From a bacterium (GTDB lineage: Bacteria; UBA8248): DNA of 64,000 nt. Of this stretch, positions 1 to 8,734 are shown in pieces; the first letter of the stretch is position 1, and the number at the start of each line of letters is the position of its first letter. The notes under the pieces were generated by a model. That model saw nothing but the letters and a program-made list of their open reading frames with translations, was not told where the DNA came from and searched no databases. The DNA lies in assembly GCA_022828125.1 (NCBI GenBank), contig JAJEJD010000008.1, positions 346,735 through 410,734 on the forward strand, read 5' to 3'. The translations under genes were made by a program, and so were the position numbers.

Positions 1-1150
1 GGCCGATTCGGTGGGGGGAGCTTTTCCCTGTGGCATGTCCCCCCACCAGCGCGACTTCGGGCTTCGCCCTCGTCTTGCTGACTCCCCCTCAAGGGGGGAG
101 TGAATCCCTTCTCTCGTTGATTGGCAAGAACCTCAAGAAGGGAGTGAATCCCTTCTCTGCTCGGTTGGGTTTGACCCTCAATAAAAAAGCCTCCCCCCGG
201 AAGGGGGGAACAACAAAAAGACCCCCCTGTCAAGGGGGGCATGAAAGAGCCTCGATGAACGAGCAAGATCAACTCCCCCCTTGAGGGGGAGTCACAGAGG
301 CCGAGCGGTTTATGCGAAGGCCGATGTGGTGGGGGGACGATTCTAAATTAAAACTCCCCCCACCGAATCGCTTTCGGGCTTACGCCCTCAGCTCTTCGAC
401 TCCCCCTCAAGGGGGGAGTGGATTGTATATTCCGCGCGTGAAGGGATGACCCTCAAGGGGGGAGTTGATCCCTTCTCTGCTCGGTCGTCAAACCCTTCTC
501 CCCACTCGCTCGCTTCAAAACCAACCCCCCCTACCTCCCTTGTCAGGGGGGTATGAAAGAGCAACACCCCCGACAAGGAAGCAAGCCCCCGACTGGAAAG
601 AGCAACACCCCGGCGGGGTGGGGTAATATCAAAAGAAAAAAGCCTCCCCCCGGAAGGGGAGAACAACAAAAAGACCCCCCTGACAAGGGGGGCAAGAAAA
701 TCAAAAACCCCTCAACCCGGCGGGGGCGCATCGCCTTTTTATACCCCCCTGTCAAGGGGGGGTAGGGGGGGTTCCGCAGGGGCCGTTCGCGAACCGCCCC
801 TGCACGATAATTGCGAAACGAAACGTAGGGACAACCCCTCCTCGGGGTTGTCCTGCCCTCCGTGGTTGTCCTTTGTCAGGGCCTCGGACAGGCACAGGGG
901 CCTCGGACAGGCACAGAGGCCTGTCACTACGGAAACCGCAAACCCTCATTCACCCGCCGCGCTCCGTACCTCGCCGCACCGTCCGGATCCGAGCGAAAAC
1001 CGCGCGCGCATTTTCCCGCATTTGGCGTCATGGGGAGAACGCGGGCGCGTGGCAGGATCCCCGCCCGGTACCGTGGGCCGCCCTTTTCCGAAAAAGGCGT
1101 GAATTTCCGAAAATATCGATAAATTCCCGTAAAATTCGATAAAAAAATAA
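1..1150. repeat. Gene-free, repeat-packed intergenic region
   Basis: No believable gene is present; the short open frames here run through repeats. The stretch is an array of G/C-run palindromes. Typical units are CCCCCTCAAGGGGGG (for example near 86-103, 402-417 and 447-463) and CCCCCCTGTCAAGGGGGG (near 223-240, 525-550, 675-693 and 744-768). Several belong to a unit of about 65 bases that begins C6-ACCG and ends GACTCCCCCTCAAGGGGGG; positions 356-420 are a perfect inverted copy of 60818-60882. A 19-20 base tandem pair lies at 881-919. The final 70 bases are AT-rich. Confidence 0.8.
776..803. repeat. GGGGCGGTTCGCGAACCGCCCC-family palindrome
   Basis: An almost perfect palindrome centred on TTCGCGAA, with GGGG/CCCC arms and one mismatch in the left arm. 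The same family recurs at 43586-43613 (perfect) and 52093-52115 (CTCGCGAG centre). All copies are intergenic, which fits a REP-like dispersed palindrome. It could also act as a bidirectional transcript end. Function is not shown by the sequence. Confidence 0.7.
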
Positions 1151-1176
1151 AATCTATTCTGTTGATATGTAACGGG

Positions 1177-2805
1177 TTATGCCGATATGGCGCCGACGGG
1201 GCGCGAAGAAGCCGAAAAGCCGTCTCCGGTTTTTTTCACGAAAACGTTCACCCGCCAGCGCGCGTCGTCGGGCTCGGGATAGTCCGTCCGGAAGTGCGCG
1301 CCGCGGCTCTCCGTCCGCATGAGGGCGGCCTCCACCACCGCCCCCGCGCTCAGGCACATGTTCTCGGCTTCGACGGCCTCCACCATGCGCGCGGGCTCGC
1401 TCCCCCCGCAGTCGGCCAGGCCGCGCTCCGCACCTGCGAGTTCGGCTCTCGCCTCCTCCAGCAGGCCGCCCTCGCGCACGATGCCGGCGTTCTCCCAGCA
1501 AACGCGCTTGATCTCGCGGGCGAGCTCCACCGCGCGGCCCGTCCTCCCCGCCCGCGCCGTGAGGGCGTCGGCGTGGTGCCGCGCGAGCGCAGTATCGGCC
1601 GCCCCCTCCGCGCCGCGCGCATAACCGGCGGCCGCCTTCGCCGCGCGCCAGCCCAGCGCGTGGGCTTCGGTGAAGGCGTTGTTCGAGAGGCGGTTCGCCC
1701 CGTGCGCGCCGGCGCTCGCCTCCCCCGCCGCGTAGAGGCCCGGCATGGCCGTCGCCCCCTGTCCGTCTATCGGCACCCCGCCCATGAAGAAGTGCGCCTT
1801 CGGTGTGACGTAGATGTCGCTGCCGTGGGGCGAGACGCCCCTTCTGGCGAAGAGCTTGAGGTTATCGGGGGCGAAATGCTCGAGATCGGCCATCGGGATG
1901 CCCGAGAGATCCATCTGCACGGCGCCGTCCACCCCGCCGCCGCCCATGAGTTCGAGATAGACCGCCCGCGCCATCAGGTCGCGCGTGGCGCCGCCGCCGC
2001 CGGGCACGTCGCGCAGGATGTCGGCGCCGTCTCGGTTCAAAAAGCGCGCGCCGAGCGGGAACAGCGTGGGCGCCACCACCATGTTGCTCTCGGGGCGCTT
2101 GATGACGGCCGGGTAGAACTGGACGAACTCCATGTCCGAGAGCGCCAGGCCGGCCCGCAGCGCCATGCCGAAGGCGTCTCCCGTGATGCCGCCCGCGTTC
2201 GTGTTCTCGGCGTATATCTGCCCCGCCCCGCCGGTGGCCAGTATGGTGGCTGCGGCGTGTACCGCGTAAATCGCGCCGCTTCTGGTGTGAAAGCCGATCA
2301 CCCCCCGGCAGACGCCGTCCGCCACGAGCAGATCGACCGCCATGACGTGTTCGAGAATGCGCGCCCCGTCGGCGTCGAGCTTTTTGCGCAGCGGCCTCGC
2401 CACCTCCACGCCCCAGTTCCTGACCGGGTAGAGGCCGCGGTCGCGCCTGTGGCCGCCCTGGGGGTGCAGGTCGAACGTGCCGTCCCCGCGCGTGATGAAG
2501 GGGATGCCCCACTCGTACAGGTCGCGAATCCGCGCGGCGGAATCCGCGCACATGGCGTCGGCGACATCGGGGTGGTTGAGGTAATCGCCGCCTACGAGAG
2601 TGTCTTCGAGGAACAGTGCCGCGCTGTCATCGGGCGCGAAATTGGCCGAATGCCCCGCCCGGGCCATGACGATGTTGCCCGAACTGCCCGGAGACTGCTT
2701 GCAGACCAGGAGCGCGTCCGCACCGCTCTCCATGGCGGCGATAGTGGCCGTCATCGCGGCGGGTCCGCCGCCGAGAATCAAAACGTCGCAGGAGAGGTTT
2801 TCCAT
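1177..2805 (-). CDS. FAD-dependent succinate dehydrogenase/fumarate reductase-type flavoprotein
   Basis: A 542-residue flavoprotein of the fumarate reductase/L-aspartate oxidase family. The N-terminus has the dinucleotide-binding motif GGGPAAM (residues 12-18). Mid-protein it has the family signatures ATGGAGQIYAENTN, TGDAFGMALRAG and DMEFVQFYP. The substrate-side motif AHFFMGGV and the arginine motif HGANRLSNNAF follow. There is no iron-sulfur or membrane-anchor partner next to it, so it is probably a soluble flavin oxidoreductase acting on a dicarboxylate- or enoate-like intermediate. It is the last gene of the minus-strand train and starts 50 bases after the molybdenum hydroxylase large subunit. 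The family is sure; the substrate is unknown. Confidence 0.9.
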   Translation of the reverse strand: MENLSCDVLILGGGPAAMTATIAAMESGADALLVCKQSPGSSGNIVMARAGHSANFAPDDSAALFLEDTLVGGDYLNHPDVADAMCADSAARIRDLYEWGIPFITRGDGTFDLHPQGGHRRDRGLYPVRNWGVEVARPLRKKLDADGARILEHVMAVDLLVADGVCRGVIGFHTRSGAIYAVHAAATILATGGAGQIYAENTNAGGITGDAFGMALRAGLALSDMEFVQFYPAVIKRPESNMVVAPTLFPLGARFLNRDGADILRDVPGGGGATRDLMARAVYLELMGGGGVDGAVQMDLSGIPMADLEHFAPDNLKLFARRGVSPHGSDIYVTPKAHFFMGGVPIDGQGATAMPGLYAAGEASAGAHGANRLSNNAFTEAHALGWRAAKAAAGYARGAEGAADTALARHHADALTARAGRTGRAVELAREIKRVCWENAGIVREGGLLEEARAELAGAERGLADCGGSEPARMVEAVEAENMCLSAGAVVEAALMRTESRGAHFRTDYPEPDDARWRVNVFVKKTGDGFSASSRPVGAISA

Positions 2806-2855
2806 GAGTCCGCCCGGAGGTTTCAGGGGGAATTACCGATCATTCCCGCGGCCAT

Positions 2856-5126
2856 TCATATCCTTGCTTCTTCGATCGCCTCGAGCACGCGCTCGGGGGT
2901 GACGGGCAGGGTGCGTATCCGCGCGCCGCCCGTCGCGTGGTAGACGGCGTTGCAGATCGCCGCCGTGATCGGGTTGATCGCCACCTCGGCCAGCCCCTTG
3001 GCGCCGTAGGGGCCGTAGGGGTCCATGGACTCGAAGAAATCATGCTCAATCGGCGGGGCGTCCATCGAGGTCGCGATGAGGTAGTCGTGGAAATTTTTTC
3101 CGCGCAGATGGCCCTCCAGCGGCGCGAGACCCTCCATCATCGCGTAGCTCATGCCCTGGACCACGCCGCCCTCGACCTGGCCCTCCGCGCCCAGCCTGTT
3201 GATCACCCGGCCCGGGTCGTGGCCGCAGCAAACCCCCAAGACGGTGACGACGCCCGTCTCCATGTCCACTTCCACCTCGGCGCCGTGCGTGCTGAAGGAA
3301 TACGTGGTCGAGGGATTCCCGTATTTCTCCTTATCCAGCACGTCTCCCCCGGCCAGCCACTTGCCCTCGCCCTCAACCACGCTGCCAACGCGCCTCACGA
3401 CCTCGCCCACCGCCATCTTCCGCTCCGGCAGGGCCTTCGCGCGGACTTCCCCCTCCACGATTTCGAGCTCATCCGCCGGGATTTCCATGGCCTCCGCAGC
3501 GGCGTCCAGGAGGTTCCTGCGCGCGTCCTCGGCGGCGAGCTTCACGGCGTTTCCGCCGATCAGCGTGATTCGGCTCGCGAACGCCCCCATCCCGAAGGGC
3601 ATGTAGCCCGTATCGGTGGGCGGGACCTTGAACCGATCGACCGGAATCCCCATGACCTCGGAGGCGATGTAGGCCATCACGCTCGTGGCCCCCTGGCCCA
3701 GGTCCGATTCGCCCGACCAGATCTCGACGCCTCCCTCCTCATCCACGCGGACCACGCCGCTCGAGGGGTCGGTGTCATCGGGGCCAAGCTCCACGGAAAA
3801 TCCCTTGTTTCCCGAAACGTGGATGCAGCTGGCGAGGCCTATTCCGCGCCCCTTCCCGCCCCGGGCGCGCTTGGCCTTCCAGTCCATCTCCCTGACTACG
3901 TACCTGGTGGCGTCGGCCACGGCGCAACTCGCTATCTTCCAGCCGTGGAGCGAGACGTCGCCTTTTTCGGTGTAGTTTTTGAGGCGAAGGTCCGCAGGGT
4001 CCAGGCCCAGGCCGTCGGCTACGTTGTCAAGGTGGCTCTCCCAGGCGTAGGTCGCCTGCACGTTGCCGAACCCGCGCATCTGGCCCGAGGGGATGATGTT
4101 CGTGTAGACGAGCCTGCCCTGAATCTCGGCGGCGGGCGTCTTGTAGAGGTTGTCCGTCCGGAGCGCGATGGAACTCATGATGGCGGGCGACAGCGAGCTG
4201 TAGGCGCCGTTTTCCGCCACGATCCTGACGCGCTTGCCCGCGAGCGCCCCGTCATTCTTCCAGGCGGATTCCAGGGAGATGTGCACCGGCATCCTCGGGC
4301 GCATGGCGATCAGGTCTTCTTCCAGGCTCATCATGAATTTGACCGGCTTTTCCGCCGCCCGGCTCAGCATCGCCGCCATGAGGGCCGCCTTCACGTCCAG
4401 CTTGCCGCCGAAGGCGCCGCCCGGCTTGGTCTGCGTCACGCGAAAATCATCGGCGGACATGCCCATCACCGGCGCCAGCATGAAGGTGCGGATCAGGAAC
4501 ACCGACTGCAGACAGCCCCAGACGGAGATTTTTCCGTCCGGATGCCACTGCGCCGCGCAACCGGTGGGCTCGATATAGGCCTGGTGCGCGAGATGGGTGT
4601 GGAATTCATCCGCGAACGTAGCATCCGCCTTCTCGAACGCCTCGTCTATCGCGCCGCGCTTGATGTGAAACTCGTTCGCGATGTTGCCGGCGACGGAATC
4701 ATGAACGAGAGGCGCTCCGGGCTCCAGCGCCGCGAACGGGTCCGCCACCGTGGGCAGAACCTCGTATTCCACGCGGATGAGCGAGAGCGCCTCGCGGGCC
4801 GTCGCCTCGTCCGCGGCGGCCACGGCGGCGACTTCGTCCCCCACGTAGCGAACCTTCTCGCGGCAAAACGCAGCTTCATCCTTGTGATTGATGCCGAACG
4901 GGGCGTCCGGCGTGTTGTTTTTCGACAGGACGACGGCGACACCCGGCAGGCGCTCCGCGGCCGACGTGTCGACGTTCAATACCCTCGCATGGGGATGCGG
5001 GCTGCGCAGCGCCACCCCCGTGAGCGCGCCCGGAAGCTCCAGATCGTCGATGAATATCGTGGCGCCCGAGACTTTCTCGGCCGCATCGATGATGGGGTGG
5101 GGCCGGCCGACGACGCGCTCGCTCAT
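2856..5126 (-). CDS. Molybdenum hydroxylase large (molybdopterin) subunit, xanthine dehydrogenase family
   Basis: The 756-residue catalytic subunit of a three-part molybdenum hydroxylase. GGAFGGK at residues 236-242 is the family cofactor-binding motif. QMRGFGNVQ and the C-terminal GAKGLAE, with its likely catalytic glutamate, are also present. The AYxCSFR loop typical of CO dehydrogenase is absent, so hydroxylation of an aldehyde or N-heterocycle is more likely than CO oxidation. The ATG at 5126 was chosen because it overlaps the small-subunit stop by four bases and has GGGAGG six bases upstream; a longer reading from 5204 would lie inside the small-subunit gene. The substrate cannot be read from sequence. 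Confidence 0.9.
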   Translation of the reverse strand: MSERVVGRPHPIIDAAEKVSGATIFIDDLELPGALTGVALRSPHPHARVLNVDTSAAERLPGVAVVLSKNNTPDAPFGINHKDEAAFCREKVRYVGDEVAAVAAADEATAREALSLIRVEYEVLPTVADPFAALEPGAPLVHDSVAGNIANEFHIKRGAIDEAFEKADATFADEFHTHLAHQAYIEPTGCAAQWHPDGKISVWGCLQSVFLIRTFMLAPVMGMSADDFRVTQTKPGGAFGGKLDVKAALMAAMLSRAAEKPVKFMMSLEEDLIAMRPRMPVHISLESAWKNDGALAGKRVRIVAENGAYSSLSPAIMSSIALRTDNLYKTPAAEIQGRLVYTNIIPSGQMRGFGNVQATYAWESHLDNVADGLGLDPADLRLKNYTEKGDVSLHGWKIASCAVADATRYVVREMDWKAKRARGGKGRGIGLASCIHVSGNKGFSVELGPDDTDPSSGVVRVDEEGGVEIWSGESDLGQGATSVMAYIASEVMGIPVDRFKVPPTDTGYMPFGMGAFASRITLIGGNAVKLAAEDARRNLLDAAAEAMEIPADELEIVEGEVRAKALPERKMAVGEVVRRVGSVVEGEGKWLAGGDVLDKEKYGNPSTTYSFSTHGAEVEVDMETGVVTVLGVCCGHDPGRVINRLGAEGQVEGGVVQGMSYAMMEGLAPLEGHLRGKNFHDYLIATSMDAPPIEHDFFESMDPYGPYGAKGLAEVAINPITAAICNAVYHATGGARIRTLPVTPERVLEAIEEARI

Positions 5127-5605
5127 GAGTCGCCTCCCTCTTTCATCTGCCGGGCGGCGGCCGAGACCGCCTCGAAAATTTTCTTGTACCCCGTGCACCG
5201 GCAAAGATTTCCGGCGAGACCGCGTTGTATGTCCTCGCGCGTGGGCTCTGGATTTTCATCCAGGAGCGCCTTCGCCGACACGACGATTCCCGGCGTGCAG
5301 AAACCACACTGCACGCCCCCTTTTTCGATGAGCTGCTCCTGAACCGGGTGGAGGTCGTCTTCCGTTCCGACGCCGCGCACGGTAGTGATCTCGCAGCCGT
5401 CCGCCTGCGCGACGAACACGAGGCAGGCGTTCACCGCCACGCCGTCGAGCAAAACGGCGCACGCGCCGCAATCGCCGCCCTCGCAGCTGAGCTTCACCTC
5501 GACGTAGCCGACCCGCCTGAGCGCGCGCAGGAGCGTCTCCTCCCCCCGCACGGCGAGGATCTCGTCATTTCCGTTCACGCTAAATTTTATTTCGTATGTA
5601 CTCAT
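5123..5605 (-). CDS. Molybdenum hydroxylase small subunit, two [2Fe-2S] clusters
   Basis: A 160-residue electron-transfer subunit. The plant-ferredoxin-type cluster ligands are C41, C46, C49 and C61 (CEGGDCGAC plus a distal Cys). The second, all-helical domain carries C100, C103, C135 and C137 (CGFC and CRC). This is the complete eight-cysteine pattern of the xanthine dehydrogenase/CoxS family at normal length. It passes electrons from the molybdenum centre of the large subunit to the FAD subunit encoded next door. It sits between those two genes and overlaps the large-subunit start by four bases, so the three are almost certainly co-translated. Confidence 0.95.
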   Translation of the reverse strand: MSTYEIKFSVNGNDEILAVRGEETLLRALRRVGYVEVKLSCEGGDCGACAVLLDGVAVNACLVFVAQADGCEITTVRGVGTEDDLHPVQEQLIEKGGVQCGFCTPGIVVSAKALLDENPEPTREDIQRGLAGNLCRCTGYKKIFEAVSAAARQMKEGGDS

Positions 5606-5634
5606 TTTTTCTCAATTAAAATGCCGAATTTTCA

Positions 5635-6489
5635 TCAAACAGCCGCGGCATGCGGCATTCCCAGCGCTTTTTTCAGCAGGCGCCGGACCAGCACGCCGCA
5701 CATTTTCCTGCGGTACGCACCACTCGCCCGCACGTCGTCAATGGGCCGCGCGCCGTCCGCTGCGGCGGCTGCGGCCGCCTCGATTTCCGCCTCCCCGATT
5801 TCCTTACCCCGCAGATGCGCCTCGGCCGCGCTCGCGCGATACGGCACCGCGGCCACCGCACCCATGCCGATGGCGGCCTGCTCGCAAACGCTTTCTTCCA
5901 TCCGGAGAACGACCGCCACACCCACGACGGCGATGGCCATCGCACGCCTGAGCTGGAGCTTGTAGTACGCGCAACGATCCGCCGTCCCCAGCGGATCGAT
6001 GACGACGGCCGTCATGAGTTCTTCCGGCCGCGCGGCCGTTTTCCGGTAGTCGAGAAAGAATTCCGAAAGCGGAAGAACGCGCTCCCCCTCCCCCGAGGCC
6101 AATTCGACGACGGCATCCTGCGACAGCAGGGGCGGGGCCAGATCGGCGGCGGGCGAGGCGTCCATGAGATTGCCCGCCACGCTCGCCCGGTTTCTCACCA
6201 GAGGGCCCGCGAATTCAAGGGCGCTCTCGTACAGAGGCGGGGCGGCATCACGTATCAACCTGGAATCCAGCAAATCCGTCACCGTCGCCAGTGCTCCGAT
6301 TCGGATCTTCCCGTCCGCCTCCTCGATGAAGCGAAGCTCATCCAGACGGCTGATGTCCACCGCGCGCGCTATCTTCTTGCGCCCGAAGAGCACGTCCGGC
6401 ACGAGATTCGTGCCGCCCGCCACGAAAGCGGCGCCGTCCCCCGCAGCCGCCAATGCCTCATCCACCGATGCAGCGCGTAAAAATTCCAT
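5635..6489 (-). CDS. Molybdenum hydroxylase FAD-binding subunit (CoxM/XdhB type)
   Basis: A 284-residue FAD subunit. It has the FAD-binding segment FVAGGTNLVPD near residues 22-32 and the second motif NRASVAGNLMDASPAADLAPPL near residue 100, both typical of CoxM-type proteins. The length is normal for the family. It accepts electrons from the iron-sulfur subunit, whose gene starts 29 bases after this one ends. AAGGACAGGAC lies upstream of its ATG. The gene order FAD, small, large subunit is a standard arrangement. The gene before it encodes the AhpD-like selenoprotein. Confidence 0.93.
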   Translation of the reverse strand: MEFLRAASVDEALAAAGDGAAFVAGGTNLVPDVLFGRKKIARAVDISRLDELRFIEEADGKIRIGALATVTDLLDSRLIRDAAPPLYESALEFAGPLVRNRASVAGNLMDASPAADLAPPLLSQDAVVELASGEGERVLPLSEFFLDYRKTAARPEELMTAVVIDPLGTADRCAYYKLQLRRAMAIAVVGVAVVLRMEESVCEQAAIGMGAVAAVPYRASAAEAHLRGKEIGEAEIEAAAAAAADGARPIDDVRASGAYRRKMCGVLVRRLLKKALGMPHAAAV

Positions 6490-6559
6490 GTCCTGTCCTT
6501 AAAACGCCATTCGGCCAAGCACCGTGGTCATTCGGTGCTCTCCTGAATCCTTCCACGAA

Positions 6560-7357
6560 TCATGGCCTGATGTCGGATTCAATCTGCATCCCCGTCGCCA
6601 GGGCGTTGAAGCTGTTGTAGTGGTCCACCACCCCGAGAATCTCGAGGATGCGCCCCGGATCCCAGCCCAGTTTCACCAGATAAGAATGAAAATACCGTAT
6701 GAAATACCCCGACCCGTTCGTAGCGCTGACGCCGAAACCCACGGCGGCCTTGGCCCCTTTTTCGAGGACCCCTCCATCGAGCATGAGCTTGTGCTTGTTC
6801 CACGTCGATTCGAAATAATGGCGGTTCCGAGCCAGGCAGCGCCAATAGCGCGGAACGCCGTCTCTACCCAGGCGCGCCGATTCCACCTCCGCCACTTCGC
6901 CCATCAGTTCCCGGACGACAGGGTCGATCTCCTCATCTTCCGCATCAGGCAGAAGGGGCGGCGTATCCTCATCTTCCAGCAAAAGCCCGAATGCGACCTT
7001 GTTCATCCCCGAGACGTGATCCGTCAGCCCGATCAATTCCGTGATGCCCACCTCATCGACCCCCAGCCGCATGACCGCGGCGATATGGGAATCGATTCAG
7101 TAGTCACACGCATTGACGATGGAAACCGCCGAGGCGACCATCTCCTTGACCAGAGGCGGCACGTCTCCGCGCTGCATCGTGGCGCGCGAGCGCTCCCAAC
7201 TCGCCTTCATGTATTCGGGGTGATGGGTCATCGAGCGCCAGATGTTCGAGAGCGAGTCAATGCCGAATACGCGCTTCTCGCGCGTCTTGACGCGCTCGAC
7301 GAGATCGCGCGCCGCCTCAGGCACCTCGTCATCGGCCAACTGGTGGATCGTCGGCAT
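6560..7357 (-). CDS. AhpD-like (carboxymuconolactone decarboxylase fold) selenoprotein with in-frame UGA
   Basis: Read through the UGA at 7099-7097, this is one 265-residue protein made of two AhpD/CMD-like repeats. In the first, the redox motif reads C84-D-Y-Sec87 followed by H91, where AhpD relatives have CxxC and a nearby His. The frame continues without another stop for 178 codons, and the fold continues smoothly across the UGA. In the second repeat the aligned stretch (NGSGYFIRYFH) has Ser for Cys, Phe for Sec and Phe for His, so it looks catalytically dead. The family acts in thiol peroxidase and related redox reactions. GAGGG precedes the ATG at 7357. It lies 71 bases after the ABC binding protein and 70 before the hydroxylase FAD subunit. 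The alternative is two separate genes or a nonsense mutation, which the following hairpin makes unlikely. Confidence 0.85.
7055..7096 (-). promoter_or_regulatory. Bacterial SECIS hairpin directly after the UGA codon
   Basis: Reading the mRNA sense from the base after UGA, three helices nest: ATCGA with TCGAT (5 bp), CCCA with TGGG (4 bp), and GCCGC with GCGGC (5 bp). They close a six-base loop, GGTCAT. The lower helices are separated by a TT/GG internal loop and a TATC bulge. A stem just downstream of UGA with a GGU-bearing apical loop is the known form of the bacterial selenocysteine insertion element recognised by SelB. The apical loop begins 21 bases after the UGA, within the known working range. 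Confidence 0.82.
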
Positions 7358-7428
7358 GAAACCCTCAAACTGCCAGGCTCAGGAACACCGCGTCATCCTC
7401 AGCGGTGTCCCCGAACCCGGCCGGAAAA

Positions 7429-8637
7429 CTATCTCGGATACCTGAACTTCGCGTTCGCCACGCTCTTCGGCCCCACCGTCTTGCGTTTTCCGTCCTGCAC
7501 CTGGAACAAAACGATGGCGCTGGCCGCGTTCATGTTGCGCTTGTCGAATTTTACGGGGCCGAAGAAAGTTTTCAGATCGGTGTTCGCAATCGCATCACGA
7601 ACTTTTTTCTTGTCGAGCGTACCGGCCGCTTCGATTGCCTTTTGAGCGACGATACCCGCAGTCGTCGACGCCGCGGCGACGTAATCCGGCTCCTGCTTGA
7701 ACTTGGCGCGCCAGATTTTCCCGAAGTCGCGCGCCGTGCCAATGAAGTCGCCCTTATAATCGAGCGCCTCGCCCCACCATGCGGCGGTCAGGATGTTGTT
7801 GGCCGTGGCGCCGAGCGATTCGGTGAACTGCGCATAGACCGGACCCACCATGGTGAACAGGATTTTGGGCTTCACCCCCAACTCGTTCGCCTGCTTGGTG
7901 GCGAGGAGGGTGTCGGGAAGATAGCCGGCCACCATGAGCACGTCGGGATTCTTGCCCTTCACGATCGTGAGCCAAGTGGACATGTCCTTCGAATCCTTGG
8001 GGAACTCGGCGTAGTAGACGTCCGTGAAACCCTGCTTTTTCGCAGCCGACCTGATCGTCTTTGTAATGGCGCGCGGGAAGAAGTCGTTGCGCGTCACGAA
8101 AGCGATGGTCTTCGGCATCGGCTTTTGCTCTTTCAGGAGCGTAAGGAAGTTGTTCGGCAGATACGAATTCGGCGCCAGGAGGCCGAAGAGGTACTTGTAG
8201 CCCTGGTCGAAAATCGGCTCGGAACTGGCCACGGGCGCGATGAGGGGAACCTGATAGCGCTCCGTGATCGCGGCGACGGATTTCGTCGCTCCGCTTCCGA
8301 ACGGGCCCAGAAGGAGGTCCACTTTTTCCTTGGTGATGAGCCGCTCGGCGAGCTTGGTGGCCGTCGGCGTCTTGCTCTCGTAGTCGTAGTAGACGATCTT
8401 CACCTTCATCTTCTTGCCGCCTACGTTGATGCCGCCCGCCTTGTTGACGCGCTCGCGCCAGATTTCATAGCCCGCCTGCTGCTTTTTCCCCTCGGTGGCG
8501 AGCGGACCCGTGAGCGGCAAGGCGGCGCCGAACTTGATCTCCGCCGCCTGGGCGCCGTCCGGACCCTGCAGGCCCGTTACGCCGAATGCGACAAACAAGA
8601 CTGCTGCGATGAGAAACAACAAATTCCGCCTTCTCAT
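7429..8637 (-). CDS. ABC transporter substrate-binding protein, branched-chain amino acid/amide type
   Basis: A 402-residue periplasmic receptor of the LivK-like family. The N-terminus is a signal peptide (MRRRNLL, a hydrophobic run, then GAQAAE), followed by the typical opening IKFGAALPLTGPLA. The ATG at 8637 was chosen because AGGAGA lies eight bases upstream; ATGs further out have no ribosome-binding site. It captures a small organic solute for the LivHMGF-like permease encoded just upstream in the same train. Ligands of this family include amino acids, amides and aromatic acids, so the catabolic context is a better guide than the name. The actual ligand is unknown. Confidence 0.92.
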   Translation of the reverse strand: MRRRNLLFLIAAVLFVAFGVTGLQGPDGAQAAEIKFGAALPLTGPLATEGKKQQAGYEIWRERVNKAGGINVGGKKMKVKIVYYDYESKTPTATKLAERLITKEKVDLLLGPFGSGATKSVAAITERYQVPLIAPVASSEPIFDQGYKYLFGLLAPNSYLPNNFLTLLKEQKPMPKTIAFVTRNDFFPRAITKTIRSAAKKQGFTDVYYAEFPKDSKDMSTWLTIVKGKNPDVLMVAGYLPDTLLATKQANELGVKPKILFTMVGPVYAQFTESLGATANNILTAAWWGEALDYKGDFIGTARDFGKIWRAKFKQEPDYVAAASTTAGIVAQKAIEAAGTLDKKKVRDAIANTDLKTFFGPVKFDKRNMNAASAIVLFQVQDGKRKTVGPKSVANAKFRYPR

Positions 8638-8734
8638 GATTCGTCTCCTCATAAAGTGAGTGCTGCCTCTTCCGTTTACGGTTCTCACACGATATTCGCA
8701 CAAGTTGATTACAGACAGATTATATGAAAACGGG

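Noticed and set aside
1..1150. Possible CRISPR array in the repeat-packed first kilobase
   Set aside because: Repeats are palindromic, differ in length and orientation and have no regular unique spacers; no cas genes nearby.
1162..2943. 593-codon plus-strand open frame
   Set aside because: Antisense shadow of the flavoprotein gene; rich in Arg, His and Gly with no family features.
2937..5342. 801-codon plus-strand open frame
   Set aside because: Antisense to the molybdenum hydroxylase large subunit, whose cofactor motifs are intact on the minus strand.
2856..6489. Aerobic CO dehydrogenase
   Set aside because: Large subunit lacks the AYxCSFR active-site loop; only the general hydroxylase family is supported.
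7097..7357. Independent 86-residue AhpD-like fragment gene
   Set aside because: The frame continues directly past UGA into the rest of the fold, with a SECIS-like hairpin; a split into two genes is less likely.
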